This document shows positions 9,144 to 18,288 of a stretch of 64,000 nucleotides of DNA, piece by piece. The first letter of the stretch is position 1. Each line of letters opens with the position of its first letter. The position numbers were made by a program, and so were the translations under genes. The DNA is from Rhizorhapis sp. SPR117 (lineage in GTDB: Bacteria > Pseudomonadota > Alphaproteobacteria > Sphingomonadales > Sphingomonadaceae): contig NZ_JAKKIE010000012.1 in assembly GCF_021742065.1 (NCBI RefSeq), positions 1 through 64,000 on the forward strand. The letters are read 5' to 3'. The notes beneath the pieces were generated by a model. That model saw nothing but the letters and a program-made list of their open reading frames with translations, made no database searches and was not told where the DNA came from.

Positions 9144-9160
9144 CTAGTCAGCATGACTAG
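9144..9160. promoter_or_regulatory. Palindromic operator of the antitoxin operon
   Basis: A perfect inverted repeat CTAGTCA-GCA-TGACTAG lies 7-23 bases before the antitoxin start, overlapping the leader and ribosome-binding region (AGGAT). Phd/YefM antitoxins autorepress by binding such palindromes. The assignment rests on position and symmetry. Confidence 0.65.
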
Positions 9161-9256
9161 AATATGGCGGAGCACCGTTCGGGAATCAATCGTCTATTTG
9201 ACCTCGTTGCTTGGACCGGGTCGGCCGAGTATTTCCTGCCTGTGGATGCCAGCTGC

Positions 9257-10207
9257 TCAAGCGGCCCGGCGCAACTCCTGCGGCCCGCCCTTCCCATATT
9301 TCCGCAGGACGTCATTCCAGTCGTTGAAACGAGGCGGCGGCCAGATTGTCTCGATCGTCCGGCCAGGCATTCCGTAGGCCTGCTCGGCCTTGGTCGCACC
9401 AATCCTTCCGCCTCGATCGTTATCGGGAAGGAGCAGCAGGCGCGTGACGGTCTCGGGGATCGTGATGCCCGCAAGGCGTTCGTTTCCAAGCGTCGCCCAA
9501 ACGGGCAGATCGAAAAGGATCATGGCCGAGTAGGCCGTCTCCATGCCCTCGGCCAGGCCGAGCGTATCTCCGGCTGGGGCAAGCGTGACCGCGCCCCCCA
9601 GCGGACGACCGAGCATTCGGCGGGGATTAGCCAGATCCCGCGCGCGACGAGGTTCGCTGGGATCAAGAAAGGTGCGCTGAACCGCAACGAAATTGCCTCT
9701 CTCGTGCAGCGCGGAGATGAGGGCCGGACGCAAGGTAGCGATCTTGCCTCGTCCAAGGGGCGTATAGCGGTTATAGCGCAAGGCACGCGAGACTGCCGGC
9801 AACGATCGGCGCCGGAGATATTCCTCGGCCGGCGTCCCGGCGAGCGGGATCGAAGCATCCCAGAGATCCAGCGCGCGCTGCCGCAGCCAAAATGACGAAT
9901 CTTGGTTGGTGGGTGCGCGATCCTCGGACGGAAGTGATTGGAGGGCATTGCGATCCAGGCGACGGATGGCGCGAAGGACGTCGCGCGTGTCGCAGCCCGC
10001 GAAGCATTTGAAGAGCAGCGCGCTGTCGCCGATGCGGACTGATAGGCTTGGACTGCGGTCGTCATGCGCAGGGCAAAGGCACATACCTCTGTCCGAGGAC
10101 CAGACGCCGCCAAGACGCTTCACGAGACCGGACCCCAGAGCCTCGAGCTCGAGGTTTCGATTGGTGAGGAGAGATTGGGACACATGCGAACTCCCGGTCG
10201 TTCGCAC
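9257..10207 (-). CDS. Toprim-domain protein with CHC2-type zinc finger (primase/DUF7146-like)
   Basis: A 316-residue protein. A zinc-binding cluster (Cys45, His48, Cys68, Cys72 in LCPAHDD and FKCFAGCD) resembles the DnaG CHC2 finger. The C-terminal half is a Toprim fold with the conserved Glu (LGLAEGMETA) and a D-x-D (LLPDNDRGG). Such proteins occur on plasmids and integrative elements and may act in replication or transfer. The start is a GTG; internal GTG codons make the N-terminus uncertain. Its promoter-proximal neighbour is the MarR gene on the same strand about 300 bases away. Confidence 0.8.
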   Translation of the reverse strand: MRTTGSSHVSQSLLTNRNLELEALGSGLVKRLGGVWSSDRGMCLCPAHDDRSPSLSVRIGDSALLFKCFAGCDTRDVLRAIRRLDRNALQSLPSEDRAPTNQDSSFWLRQRALDLWDASIPLAGTPAEEYLRRRSLPAVSRALRYNRYTPLGRGKIATLRPALISALHERGNFVAVQRTFLDPSEPRRARDLANPRRMLGRPLGGAVTLAPAGDTLGLAEGMETAYSAMILFDLPVWATLGNERLAGITIPETVTRLLLLPDNDRGGRIGATKAEQAYGMPGRTIETIWPPPRFNDWNDVLRKYGKGGPQELRRAA

Positions 10208-10507
10208 TCCTCCGCCCGCCTTTCCTCCTTCCGGCCGAATTCATGCGGCACTGGGCGAAATCCGCCTTCCGGAGGACACGCGTTCCGCAGGCAGAGGAGA
10301 TGGGGCACGGTGGTGCCCTTTTTCGAATTCGATGATGCGGATGCTATTGGCGACGATTTCCAGGACCCTGATCGATCCGGACAGAGCGTGGTGTGGAAGC
10401 GGTGTCCAATGTCCGCTATTGAGCGGGCCAGAGGTAATTGCCGATGGCGGTCGTGGCCGAGCGCGTCCGCGTCCCGCTCGACGCTCAAAAAGGGCCGAAG
10501 CCGGGTT
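10208..10507. other. Intergenic stretch without a supported gene
   Basis: About 300 bases between the Toprim gene and the MarR gene. Several overlapping frames exist but none has a believable start or recognisable product. No clear hairpin or repeat was seen. Confidence 0.4.
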
Positions 10508-11005
10508 CTACCTTGTCAGGCCAGCTCCTCTCTGGATCAGCGTGTCGAAATAGGTCCGCATGAGGGCACGCCCTTGCGGAGTGAGCCTGAGGTGGATTCT
10601 GCGCCGGTCCTTTGGGTCTCTTGTTCGAACGACGAGCCCCTTCTTCGAGAGTATCTGGGCCCAGCGGGCCGACGTGCTCGGAGCCATGGGCGAAAAGCTG
10701 GTGACGTTGACATTCTCCTCGCGCGCCTCGGCACCGTGGAGGTCGAGCAGAATGTCCCAGGCTGGATCGGCGAAAAGGCCCTCGCCAAAGATGTCCTCGC
10801 GCAGGCGCAGCGCCGACAGGAAGAGGTGCGCGATCCTCACGCCTTCGAGATAAGCTGGATGTGAGACAGGGTCGTTCGGTGCAGGCGAGAGATGCTGCTC
10901 GTCATCAGGCACCTGCCCATCGGAATGATCGTTTTTCGCTAGGTCTTTACCGGCGCCCTTCCCTTTGTCTCGCAACCCGGACGCGTTGGCACTTTCCTCG
11001 CTCAT
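10508..11005 (-). CDS. MarR-family transcriptional regulator
   Basis: A 165-residue regulator. The winged helix is visible in the C-terminal half (AREENVNVTSFSPMAPSTSARWAQILSKKGLVVRTRDPKDRRRIHLRLTPQGRALM), with the typical wing DPKDRR and the LTPQG turn. The first 40 residues are polar and low-complexity. The start is the ATG at 11005, chosen because AGAGGAGCGGG precedes it; the frame is open further upstream but without a Shine-Dalgarno. The target is unknown; it may control its own unit or the Toprim gene downstream. Confidence 0.85.
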   Translation of the reverse strand: MSEESANASGLRDKGKGAGKDLAKNDHSDGQVPDDEQHLSPAPNDPVSHPAYLEGVRIAHLFLSALRLREDIFGEGLFADPAWDILLDLHGAEAREENVNVTSFSPMAPSTSARWAQILSKKGLVVRTRDPKDRRRIHLRLTPQGRALMRTYFDTLIQRGAGLTR

Positions 11006-11185
11006 TCGCCCCGCTCCTCTGCCTATCGTAGGTTTTTGCTCGCAATGTGGGGGCCGTGCGCGGTCGGACGGTCCGACATTGGCTTTAATCCTGGCCTTTC
11101 TGCGACCGGACTGGCGCAGCGGACGGGTCAGGGGGCAGGCCGACTCCAATCACGTTCGGGACGGGGGCTTCGTTCGGCGTGCATA

Positions 11186-11540
11186 TCACCGGTAACATCT
11201 GGACCGCTGTCCGGAGGCGCCCTCGGCGAGTGCCTGGGCGCCTTCCGGGGTCACGGGAAGATAGGCGAGCAAGGCTGCGTGATCGGCCGGTATCCCGTCG
11301 CGTTCGATCAGGTGAAAGATGTCCGGGTCCTGTGCCAGCAGCTTCCACGATGAAATCGTCCACGAGGACGTCGAGCCGGCTGCGAACAGCCGCCATATCG
11401 GAAATCGCTTCTTCCTGGTCGGCGGCGCGGATGGTTGGAACTGTCCCGTTGGGATCGGCCCGTAGGCGCCTCGCCGGCGTGGAGAAGGACATTGTCTGAT
11501 AGCCGGCACCGAAGCCGGTCTCGGGCTTTTCGTGACCCAT
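11186..11540 (-). pseudogene. Hypothetical protein gene with a one-base frameshift
   Basis: The N-terminal part reads in one frame (MGHEKPETGFGAGYQTMSFS... VLVDDFIVEAAGT). The C-terminal part continues in another (DPDIFHLIERDGIPADHAALLAYLP, PEGAQALAEGASGQRSRCYR) to a stop at 11186. Removing one G near 11333-11335 joins the frames into a protein-like 117-residue product. Past the slip, the first frame becomes arginine-rich and not protein-like. The function is not recognised. Either a real inactivation or a sequence error. Confidence 0.5.
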
Positions 11541-11926
11541 TTGCTTGAACTCGTCGTGTCTGCGAGAGGTCGCGATACTTACGGCCTTCGCTCCTTCCTG
11601 AAGCGAGTGAGATTTACTCCAGGGTGTATCAATGATTGCACCACCCCCCTCTTTCGCAGATGCCCGATGTCCCGTTTGGCGCGGAGGGTGGCGCGTATCG
11701 ATTGACGCGACCTCGAGCTCTTCCTCGAGTCGGACAAGCCGGAAGTTTCAGGGCCTGTGCTAGCTTCGAACGTTGAGCGGCGAGTCCATCAGACTTTGGT
11801 GCATGGCGCTGGTACGCATCGCCGCGGTGCTGCGCGTCGCCATCTCCGTAGAATCCCCAAGCGTGTTATGAGGAGCGAGGCGCTAGCAGGACGAAGCCGC
11901 GCTTGGTGAGGGAAAAGGAGATTCTA
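11541..11926. other. Intergenic region upstream of the quinone reductase pair
   Basis: About 385 bases with no supported gene. It should hold the promoter for the reductase genes and, on the other strand, that of the frameshifted gene. A short imperfect hairpin with CTCGAG arms lies at about 11705-11735. Nothing else stands out. Confidence 0.4.
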
Positions 11927-12586
11927 ATGTCCAGGCAGCCCGCCTTCTATAAGCCGCGCCATGTCGTCATCCTCGCTCATCCGATTGCGGGCAGCTTCAA
12001 CGGCCTTGTGGCTGATGCCTATTGCGAGGCCGTGCGCGCCTGCGGGCAGGAAGCCATCGTGCGCGATCTTTACGCCATGGGCTTCGATCCCGTCCTCAAG
12101 GATCACGAGCGTCCCGGCAGACCGGGATTCAGCCTCTCCCATGACGTCGAGGCCGAGCACGATGCGATCAGGGGCAGCGATGTCTTCGTTCTCGTCTATC
12201 CGATCTGGTTCGGCATGCCGCCCGCGATGATGAAGGGTTACATCGATCGGGTGCTCGGAGCGGGGGTGACGCCGCAGGACGTCCAGCATCGCGCCGCTCT
12301 GACCCTGATGAAAGGCCGTCGGCTCGTCAGCATCACGTCGTCGGGGGCGAGCAAGCGCTGGCTCAACCAGCAGGACCAGATGGAATCCCTGCGCAACGTG
12401 CTTGGCCGCTATCTGCTGCATGCCTTCGCGATGACGGACTACCAGGATCTTCATTTCGGCGAGACGGTCGAGGGCCTGGAGCAGGACTATGTCGACCAGA
12501 ATATCGGGGTCGTCGACGAGCGCGCCCGCAGCATCTGCGCGGCCGTCGCAGCCGAACGCGCGGCTCTTGGCGAAACTGCGACGTGA
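11927..12586 (+). CDS. NAD(P)H:quinone oxidoreductase, flavodoxin-fold (first of two)
   Basis: A cytoplasmic flavoprotein of the Flavodoxin_2/NQO family, 219 residues. It has the N-terminal beta strand and flavin loop RHVVILAHPIAGSFN, the strand [27 protein letters not shown], and SITSSGA. These enzymes reduce quinones by two electrons using NAD(P)H. The start at 11927 is chosen for AAAAGGAG five bases upstream; an upstream in-frame codon lacks a ribosome site. It is followed after 59 bases by a close paralogue and then by phosphoketolase, all on the same strand. Confidence 0.88.
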   Translation: MSRQPAFYKPRHVVILAHPIAGSFNGLVADAYCEAVRACGQEAIVRDLYAMGFDPVLKDHERPGRPGFSLSHDVEAEHDAIRGSDVFVLVYPIWFGMPPAMMKGYIDRVLGAGVTPQDVQHRAALTLMKGRRLVSITSSGASKRWLNQQDQMESLRNVLGRYLLHAFAMTDYQDLHFGETVEGLEQDYVDQNIGVVDERARSICAAVAAERAALGETAT

Positions 12587-12645
12587 TGATCCTGGCCGCT
12601 GACCCGGCGAGAAGTCGGGTTGCCGAACCGGGAAAGGAGAAACCG

Positions 12646-13317
12646 ATGTCTGATCAATCCACCGCCCACCCGCGTCACGTGGTGGTCCTTGCGCATCCCG
12701 ATCCGAACAGCTTCAACGCCAGCGTCGTTCGGACCTATTGCGAAACCGTCCGCTCCTGCGGACAGGAGGCGATCGTTCGCGATCTCTACGCGATCGGCTT
12801 CGATCCGGCGCTGAAAGCGGATGAGCGACCCCATGCGCAAGCGATCGCGCTTTCACCGGATGTGCAGGCCGAACTCGCCGCGATCGCCGAAGCCGACATC
12901 TACACACTGGTCTATCCGATCTGGTTTGCGATGCCGCCGGCGATGTTGACGGGCTATATCGACCGGGTGCTGGGCGCGGGGATCACTGTGAATGAGATTC
13001 AGGATCGCGCCGGGGAAAGCGTGCTTAGCGGACGGCACATGCTGAGCATTACCAGCTCGGGAACGCGCGAGGTCTGGCTCGACGAGCAGGGCCAAGTCGA
13101 ATCGCTGCGCAACTTGATCGGTAAGTATCTCCTCCATGCCTTCGGCATGAAATCGTGCGAGCATCTCCACCTCGGCGGTGTCGTTGAAGGTCTCGACAAA
13201 GGGTTTGTCGATCAGTCTCTCTATGAAGTTCATGAGCGCGCCAGAAAGGTGTGCGCCATGCTCGCGGCGGAACGGCACGCCGCATCGGCATCGTTATCCG
13301 TCTCGGATCGTAGCTGA
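12646..13317 (+). CDS. NAD(P)H:quinone oxidoreductase, flavodoxin-fold (second of two)
   Basis: A 223-residue paralogue of the preceding gene, sharing [29 protein letters not shown] and [24 protein letters not shown]. Identity looks well above half across the length. The start ATG at 12646 follows a good GGAAAGGAG. The duplicates differ in the loop after the FMN-binding strand (APRTEG-type residues differ) and at the C-terminus, so they may differ in substrate. Likely co-transcribed with its neighbour. Confidence 0.88.
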   Translation: MSDQSTAHPRHVVVLAHPDPNSFNASVVRTYCETVRSCGQEAIVRDLYAIGFDPALKADERPHAQAIALSPDVQAELAAIAEADIYTLVYPIWFAMPPAMLTGYIDRVLGAGITVNEIQDRAGESVLSGRHMLSITSSGTREVWLDEQGQVESLRNLIGKYLLHAFGMKSCEHLHLGGVVEGLDKGFVDQSLYEVHERARKVCAMLAAERHAASASLSVSDRS

Positions 13318-13421
13318 CCGCCGAGACGTTCCGCGGTTGCACGCGTTGGCTATCCGATAAGGATGTCGCGGTCGCGAGCGCCCACGCGCGCCGCTTTGAA
13401 ACGATTTTAACGGGAGCCCCG

Positions 13422-15812
13422 ATGACCCACGACACAGATGTCCGCCATGGCTCGTTCGATCCGGCCGCCCCGCTCGATGCCGACGAGTTGAAACGGATGG
13501 ACGCTTGGTGGCGGGCCGCCAACTATCTCAATGTGGGGCAGATCTATCTGTCGGCCAATCCTCTGCTTCGGGAGGCCCTGAAGATCGAGCATATCAAACC
13601 GCGGCTGCTCGGCCATTGGGGTACGTCGCCAGGACTCAACCTGGTCTACGTCCACATGAACCGGCTGATCCGCAAATATGATCTCGACACCATCTACATG
13701 GCCGGTCCCGGCCACGGTGGCCCGGCGCTGATCGCCAATGTCTGGCTGGAGGGCAGCTATAGCGATTTCTATCCCGAGATTACACGCGACGGGGCGGGCA
13801 TGCTGCGCCTGTTCCGCCAGTTCTCGACCCCGGGCGGCGTCCCGAGCCACGTCAGCGTGCCGACCCCCGGCTCGATCCACGAGGGCGGCGAACTTGGCTA
13901 TGTGCTGCTTCATGCCTTCGGGGCGGTGATGGACAATCCCGACCTGCTGGTGACGGCGGTGGTCGGCGATGGCGAGGCCGAGACCGGGCCGCTCGCCGGA
14001 AGCTGGAAAAGCATCGACTTTCTCAACCCGACGCGTGACGGCGCGGTGCTGCCGATCCTCCATCTCAACGGCTACAAGATTTCGGGCCCGACCGTCTGGG
14101 CCCGACACAGCGATGCCGACCTGGCCAAATTCTTCGAAGGTCAGGGCTATGCGCCGGTCTTCGTCGAGGGCGACGACCCGATGGTCGTCCATCAGCAGTT
14201 CGCGGCCGTGCTGGAGGCCGCGGTCCTCGGGATCAGGGATATCCAGAAGGAAGCGCGTGCGAACGGCCTCGGAGATCGCCCGGTCTGGCCGCTGATCGTG
14301 CTGCGCACGCCGAAAGGTTGGACCGGCCCGAAGATCGTCGACGGCGTGCAGATCGAGGGTACGTTCCGCGCCCACCAGGTGCCGGTCTCGGAGGTCAGGA
14401 CCAACCCCGAGCATCTGCGCATCCTGGAAGACTGGCTGCGCAGCTATCACCCGGAAGAGCTGTTCGATGCTGACGGACGGCTCCAGCCCGAGATCGCCGC
14501 GCTGGCGCCGGAGGGCGACCGTCGAATGGGGTCCAACCCGCAGGCCAATGGCGGCTTGCTGACGAAGCCGCTCAAGCTTCCTGTTTATACGGTATACCAG
14601 GTCCGGTTCGAGCGGCGCGCTGCGGAGCGGATCGGCTCCACCGCCGTTCTCGGCCAATATCTGCGCGACCTCTATCGCGACAATCCCGACAATTTCCGCC
14701 TTTTCTGTCCGGACGAGACAAATTCGAACCGGCTGGGTGCGGTGTTCGACGCCTCGGATCGCTGTCTCGTGAGCGAGATCGAACCGGGCGACGACCATAT
14801 CTCGCACGGCGGCCGAGTGATGGAGGTGCTGAGCGAGCATTGCTGCCACGGCTGGCTCGAAGGTTACACGCTCACCGGCCGCCACGGCCTGTTCGCGACC
14901 TACGAAGCCTTCGCCATGATCATCGATTCGATGGCGATGCAGCATTCCAAATGGATCGAGCATGCCCGCCGGGTGCCTTGGCGCGCCGACATACCCTCGC
15001 TCAACTATCTGCTGACGTCGACCTGCTGGCGCAACGACCATAACGGCTTCAGCCACCAGGGGCCGGGCTTCATCGATACGATCATTCATCGCAAGCCGGT
15101 TGTCGCCCGTGTCTACCTGCCGCCGGACGCCAATTGCCTGCTCTCGGTCGCCGACCACTGTCTCCGGAGCCGCAATTATCTGAACCTGATCGTCATCGAC
15201 AAGCAGCCGCAACTGCAATGGCTGACGATGGCGGAGGCCGAGGCGCATTGCGCGAGCGGTGCGGGTGTGTGGGACATGTACAGCAATCAGCCCGAGGCGC
15301 CGGACATCGTGCTCGCCTGCGCCGGCGACGTGCCTACGCAAGAGACGATCGCCGCTGCCTGGATGCTGAGACGGCATGCCCCCGACCTCAAGGTTCGCGT
15401 GGTCAACATCGTCGATCTCATGCGGCTGGCCCCCGCTGATCGGCATCCGCACGGCATGAGCGATGCCGACTTCGTGGAGATTTTCACAGCCAACGTGCCG
15501 GTGGTGTTCGCTTTTCACGGCTATCCGGGCGTCGTCCACGATTTGCTGCATGGCCGGTCGGCGCATGAGCGGTTCCACGTGCGTGGTTACATGGAGGAAG
15601 GAACGACGACCACCCCGTTCGACATGGTGGTCCTCAACGAGATGAGCCGCCTGCATCTCTGCCTTGACGCGCTGCGCTACGTATCGGGTGCGCTGACCGC
15701 GAACAGCGACCTGATCGAACGCTGCAACGCTCTGCTCGCGGAGCATGAGGCCTACATCCGCGAGCATTTCGACGATCTGCCGGAGATCAGGGACTGGACC
15801 TGGTCGGACTGA
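13422..15812 (+). CDS. xfp: Phosphoketolase (xylulose-5-phosphate/fructose-6-phosphate)
   Basis: A 796-residue, full-length thiamine-diphosphate enzyme that splits xylulose-5-P or fructose-6-P with phosphate to acetyl-phosphate. Family motifs are plain: YLNVGQIYL near the N-terminus, [30 protein letters not shown], the TPP-binding [14 protein letters not shown] at about 182, and [11 protein letters not shown]. The C-terminal half has [10 protein letters not shown] and [12 protein letters not shown]. The start has GGGAG upstream. No acetate kinase or phosphotransacetylase gene is visible next to it. The two quinone reductases upstream on the same strand suggest a shared role in redox or low-oxygen metabolism (inference). 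Confidence 0.96.
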   Translation: MTHDTDVRHGSFDPAAPLDADELKRMDAWWRAANYLNVGQIYLSANPLLREALKIEHIKPRLLGHWGTSPGLNLVYVHMNRLIRKYDLDTIYMAGPGHGGPALIANVWLEGSYSDFYPEITRDGAGMLRLFRQFSTPGGVPSHVSVPTPGSIHEGGELGYVLLHAFGAVMDNPDLLVTAVVGDGEAETGPLAGSWKSIDFLNPTRDGAVLPILHLNGYKISGPTVWARHSDADLAKFFEGQGYAPVFVEGDDPMVVHQQFAAVLEAAVLGIRDIQKEARANGLGDRPVWPLIVLRTPKGWTGPKIVDGVQIEGTFRAHQVPVSEVRTNPEHLRILEDWLRSYHPEELFDADGRLQPEIAALAPEGDRRMGSNPQANGGLLTKPLKLPVYTVYQVRFERRAAERIGSTAVLGQYLRDLYRDNPDNFRLFCPDETNSNRLGAVFDASDRCLVSEIEPGDDHISHGGRVMEVLSEHCCHGWLEGYTLTGRHGLFATYEAFAMIIDSMAMQHSKWIEHARRVPWRADIPSLNYLLTSTCWRNDHNGFSHQGPGFIDTIIHRKPVVARVYLPPDANCLLSVADHCLRSRNYLNLIVIDKQPQLQWLTMAEAEAHCASGAGVWDMYSNQPEAPDIVLACAGDVPTQETIAAAWMLRRHAPDLKVRVVNIVDLMRLAPADRHPHGMSDADFVEIFTANVPVVFAFHGYPGVVHDLLHGRSAHERFHVRGYMEEGTTTTPFDMVVLNEMSRLHLCLDALRYVSGALTANSDLIERCNALLAEHEAYIREHFDDLPEIRDWTWSD

Positions 15813-16073
15813 CGACGGCGAGCGCGATACTCGGCATCGGGGACCTTTGGATTTCGGCCAGGAATGCCAGCGCGCATTGAGTAGGATCGATCGCAGCCTG
15901 GCCTTATGGTCCGCGATTGTCTCGGGCATTGGGATGGTCCGCGGCGAGGCACCGGGGGCGACGTCTGCTGCCGCGACCGGCGCTTCATAGCTCGGCGAAT
16001 GTTCGTCCCCCACGAGGCGATTGCCGGGAGGGGTAACGTCCACCACCGGCAAACCGGATCGACGGGCGGGGAT

Positions 16074-17708
16074 TCAGCTGAAGCGCGAGAATTCTCGCTC
16101 GAGGGCGTTAATCGCGGCTGCGAGGTCGGCTCGTCCTCGCTCCGAGGGTGGTTTGCGGAGGAAGGAGAAAGGCAGGCTCGCCGCGTGCATCAACGCGACG
16201 ACGGCATCGCCGAGCCCCGCCCGTGTGATGCCGCCCGCAAGGTCATGGCCGGCCTGGCCTTTTTCGGTGAGGATATCCCGAATACGTCGAAGGGAATCAT
16301 CGCCCAGCGGGAGTGCCTTGATGGCGGCAAGGTGGTCGGGCACGAGTTCTGGATAGCGGACGAGACCCGCGAGGATGCAGCGATTGAGGATATCCCCGGA
16401 GTGGGAGGCGCCGACCGAATGAGTTGCCTGGCTTTCCGTAGGGGGACCAAGCGGTGGGAATTGTCGATTGAAGCGCGCCGTGAATTCGATGCGGTATTGA
16501 TCGGCGACAGTTGCGTTGCGGATGCTCGCGACATGGTCGGACAGGCGCTGCTGGAGCCCGGCGCGGCCCTCGGGCGTCGCCGTCTGGGCGTTGTTGAACT
16601 CATGGTGCCAGAGCAGATCGGCGAGCGGAGCCTGCGCTTTGATGAGGAGCTCGACTGCGGCGCGCCCGCCGCTGCGGACGATCTCGTCGGGATCCTGACC
16701 CTCTGGCAGCGGTGCGAATGCGAGCGAACGGCCGGGTACGAGCCCCGGCAGCGCGCGGAGCGCCGCGCGCACGGCGGCCCCCTGGCCGGCAGCGTCCCCG
16801 TCGAAGCAGAGCAAAGGAACGTCCGCGATGGTCCAGAGCCGTTCGATATGCGCTTCGCTGAGCGCAGTACCCAAGGGCGCGACGGTCTCCTCGATGCCAG
16901 CCTGGGCGAGCGCGATGACATCCATATAGCCCTCAACGACGAGCAGCCGTCCCGATCGCCTGGTTCCCACGACGGCCCGGTCGACGTTGAAAAGCGTGCT
17001 TCCCTTGTCGAACAGAGCCGTTTCGGGCGAGTTCATATATTTTGGGCGCTCGTCGTCGAGGACGCGCCCGCCAAAGGCGATGACGCGGCCGCGGATATCG
17101 CGGATCGGGAAGATCAGCCGGTCGCGGAAACGATCATAGGGCGCGCGATTGGCGAGCGCGATGACGAGCCCGGCGTCGACAAGCAAGCCAGGCTTGCGAT
17201 GCTGAAATGCCTCGAGAAGAGCCTGACCCGTTGCGGGCGCGTAGCCGAGGGTGAATGCCTCGCGCGTGTCCGGCGTAATGCCGCGGGCGTCGAGATACGC
17301 GCGGGCAGCATGCCCTTGCGGCCCCGCCAGCTGCGCGACGAACCAGCGGCTCGCCTCGGCCAGGACGTCGAACAGCCTTTGGCGATAGGCCGAACGTTCA
17401 GCGGCCCGGGGATCGGCGGCGGGAAGCTCGAGCTTGGCGGCGGCCGCCAGCTCCCTGACGGCGTCGACAAATCCCAAGCCGTTCGCTTCAATCAGGAACT
17501 GAATGGCATCGCCATGCGCGCCGCACGAAAAGCAATGGAAGAAGCCCTTTTCGTCGCTGACGGTGAAACTCGGATCCCGCTCACTATGGAAGGGGCAGCA
17601 TGCCTTGAACTCCTTGCCCGCCCTGATCAGCTTGACGGAGCGGCCAATGACGTCGGAGATTTTGGTCCTGGCTCGAACCTCATCGAGAAAGGCGGGCGGG
17701 AAGCGCAT
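16074..17708 (-). CDS. DnaG-type DNA primase, short/accessory form
   Basis: A 544-residue primase. The CHC2 zinc ribbon uses Cys38, His41, Cys59 and Cys62 (CCPFHSERD, CFSCGAHGD). The catalytic core follows (RFRDRLIFPIRDIRGRVIAFGGR, KYMNSPET). The Toprim part has Glu259 in VVEGYMD and DGDAAG at about 303-308. It lies alone between phosphoketolase and MucR, away from rpoD, with which the housekeeping dnaG is usually grouped. It is also somewhat short, so it may be a second copy on an accessory element; the C-terminal DnaB-binding domain is present but divergent. It could still be the only primase of the genome. Confidence 0.9.
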   Translation of the reverse strand: MRFPPAFLDEVRARTKISDVIGRSVKLIRAGKEFKACCPFHSERDPSFTVSDEKGFFHCFSCGAHGDAIQFLIEANGLGFVDAVRELAAAAKLELPAADPRAAERSAYRQRLFDVLAEASRWFVAQLAGPQGHAARAYLDARGITPDTREAFTLGYAPATGQALLEAFQHRKPGLLVDAGLVIALANRAPYDRFRDRLIFPIRDIRGRVIAFGGRVLDDERPKYMNSPETALFDKGSTLFNVDRAVVGTRRSGRLLVVEGYMDVIALAQAGIEETVAPLGTALSEAHIERLWTIADVPLLCFDGDAAGQGAAVRAALRALPGLVPGRSLAFAPLPEGQDPDEIVRSGGRAAVELLIKAQAPLADLLWHHEFNNAQTATPEGRAGLQQRLSDHVASIRNATVADQYRIEFTARFNRQFPPLGPPTESQATHSVGASHSGDILNRCILAGLVRYPELVPDHLAAIKALPLGDDSLRRIRDILTEKGQAGHDLAGGITRAGLGDAVVALMHAASLPFSFLRKPPSERGRADLAAAINALEREFSRFS

Positions 17709-18288
17709 CGGAGTGTCGTGTGGTGGCCTTAGCTCGGGAGGTGGATACGACTGCCCAGAAATATTTGAGGATAGTGGCAGACGATTCCAAGAGGCCGGAT
17801 TGCTCTATCGTTCGAACGGACAGGTTCCGTTGTCGCCCCGGCCGCGTCGGACCCCCAGAGATGCGGCATGTCTCGCGCGCGATTGGACCGGCGGCATTCC
17901 GCGCCGGATGGAGAGAAACGTCACGGCGCTCGTTGGAGGCAATCATTCTCTACCGGCCGCGCTCGCATGAATTGATGCAAGGATCTCCTCGTCGCCGATG
18001 CGACCACCGGCAGTGGGCATTGGTGCGATGACGCGGATTTCTATCGCTCGGCCCCTCGGCAGCATGAGACCACGCAATAGTGAATTTGAGTCCGCGCGCT
18101 ATCTTGCCCACGGCGCGACAGGCCGCGCGGATCGGCGACCAGGATTGCGCTGCTTGCGACCTTGTCGCCTGATTTTTTCACCTCTTCCCTTTGACTTCGC
18201 CGGTGGCTGACGGCAGGAGTCCCCTTTGCCTGTTCGAAAGCCGTCGCCTTTATCGGCGTTCGCGTTCCCACCATGCATGGAGCTGATC
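17709..18288. other. Divergent intergenic region, no supported gene
   Basis: About 580 bases between the primase start and the MucR-like gene. It should contain promoters for both. Frames present are arginine-rich and without starts of quality. No repeat or RNA gene was recognised. Confidence 0.4.

Noticed and set aside
11705..11735. CTCGAG hairpin upstream of the quinone reductases
   Set aside because: Short and bulged; likely chance in GC-rich DNA, though noted.
13407..16052. 881-codon open frame antisense to the phosphoketolase
   Set aside because: It mirrors a strongly coding gene in high-GC DNA, is rich in Arg, His and Gln, and has no family motif. It is an artefact of third-position GC bias.
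15906..17732. 608-codon frame antisense to the primase
   Set aside because: Shadow of the primase, whose zinc finger and Toprim motifs are on the other strand.
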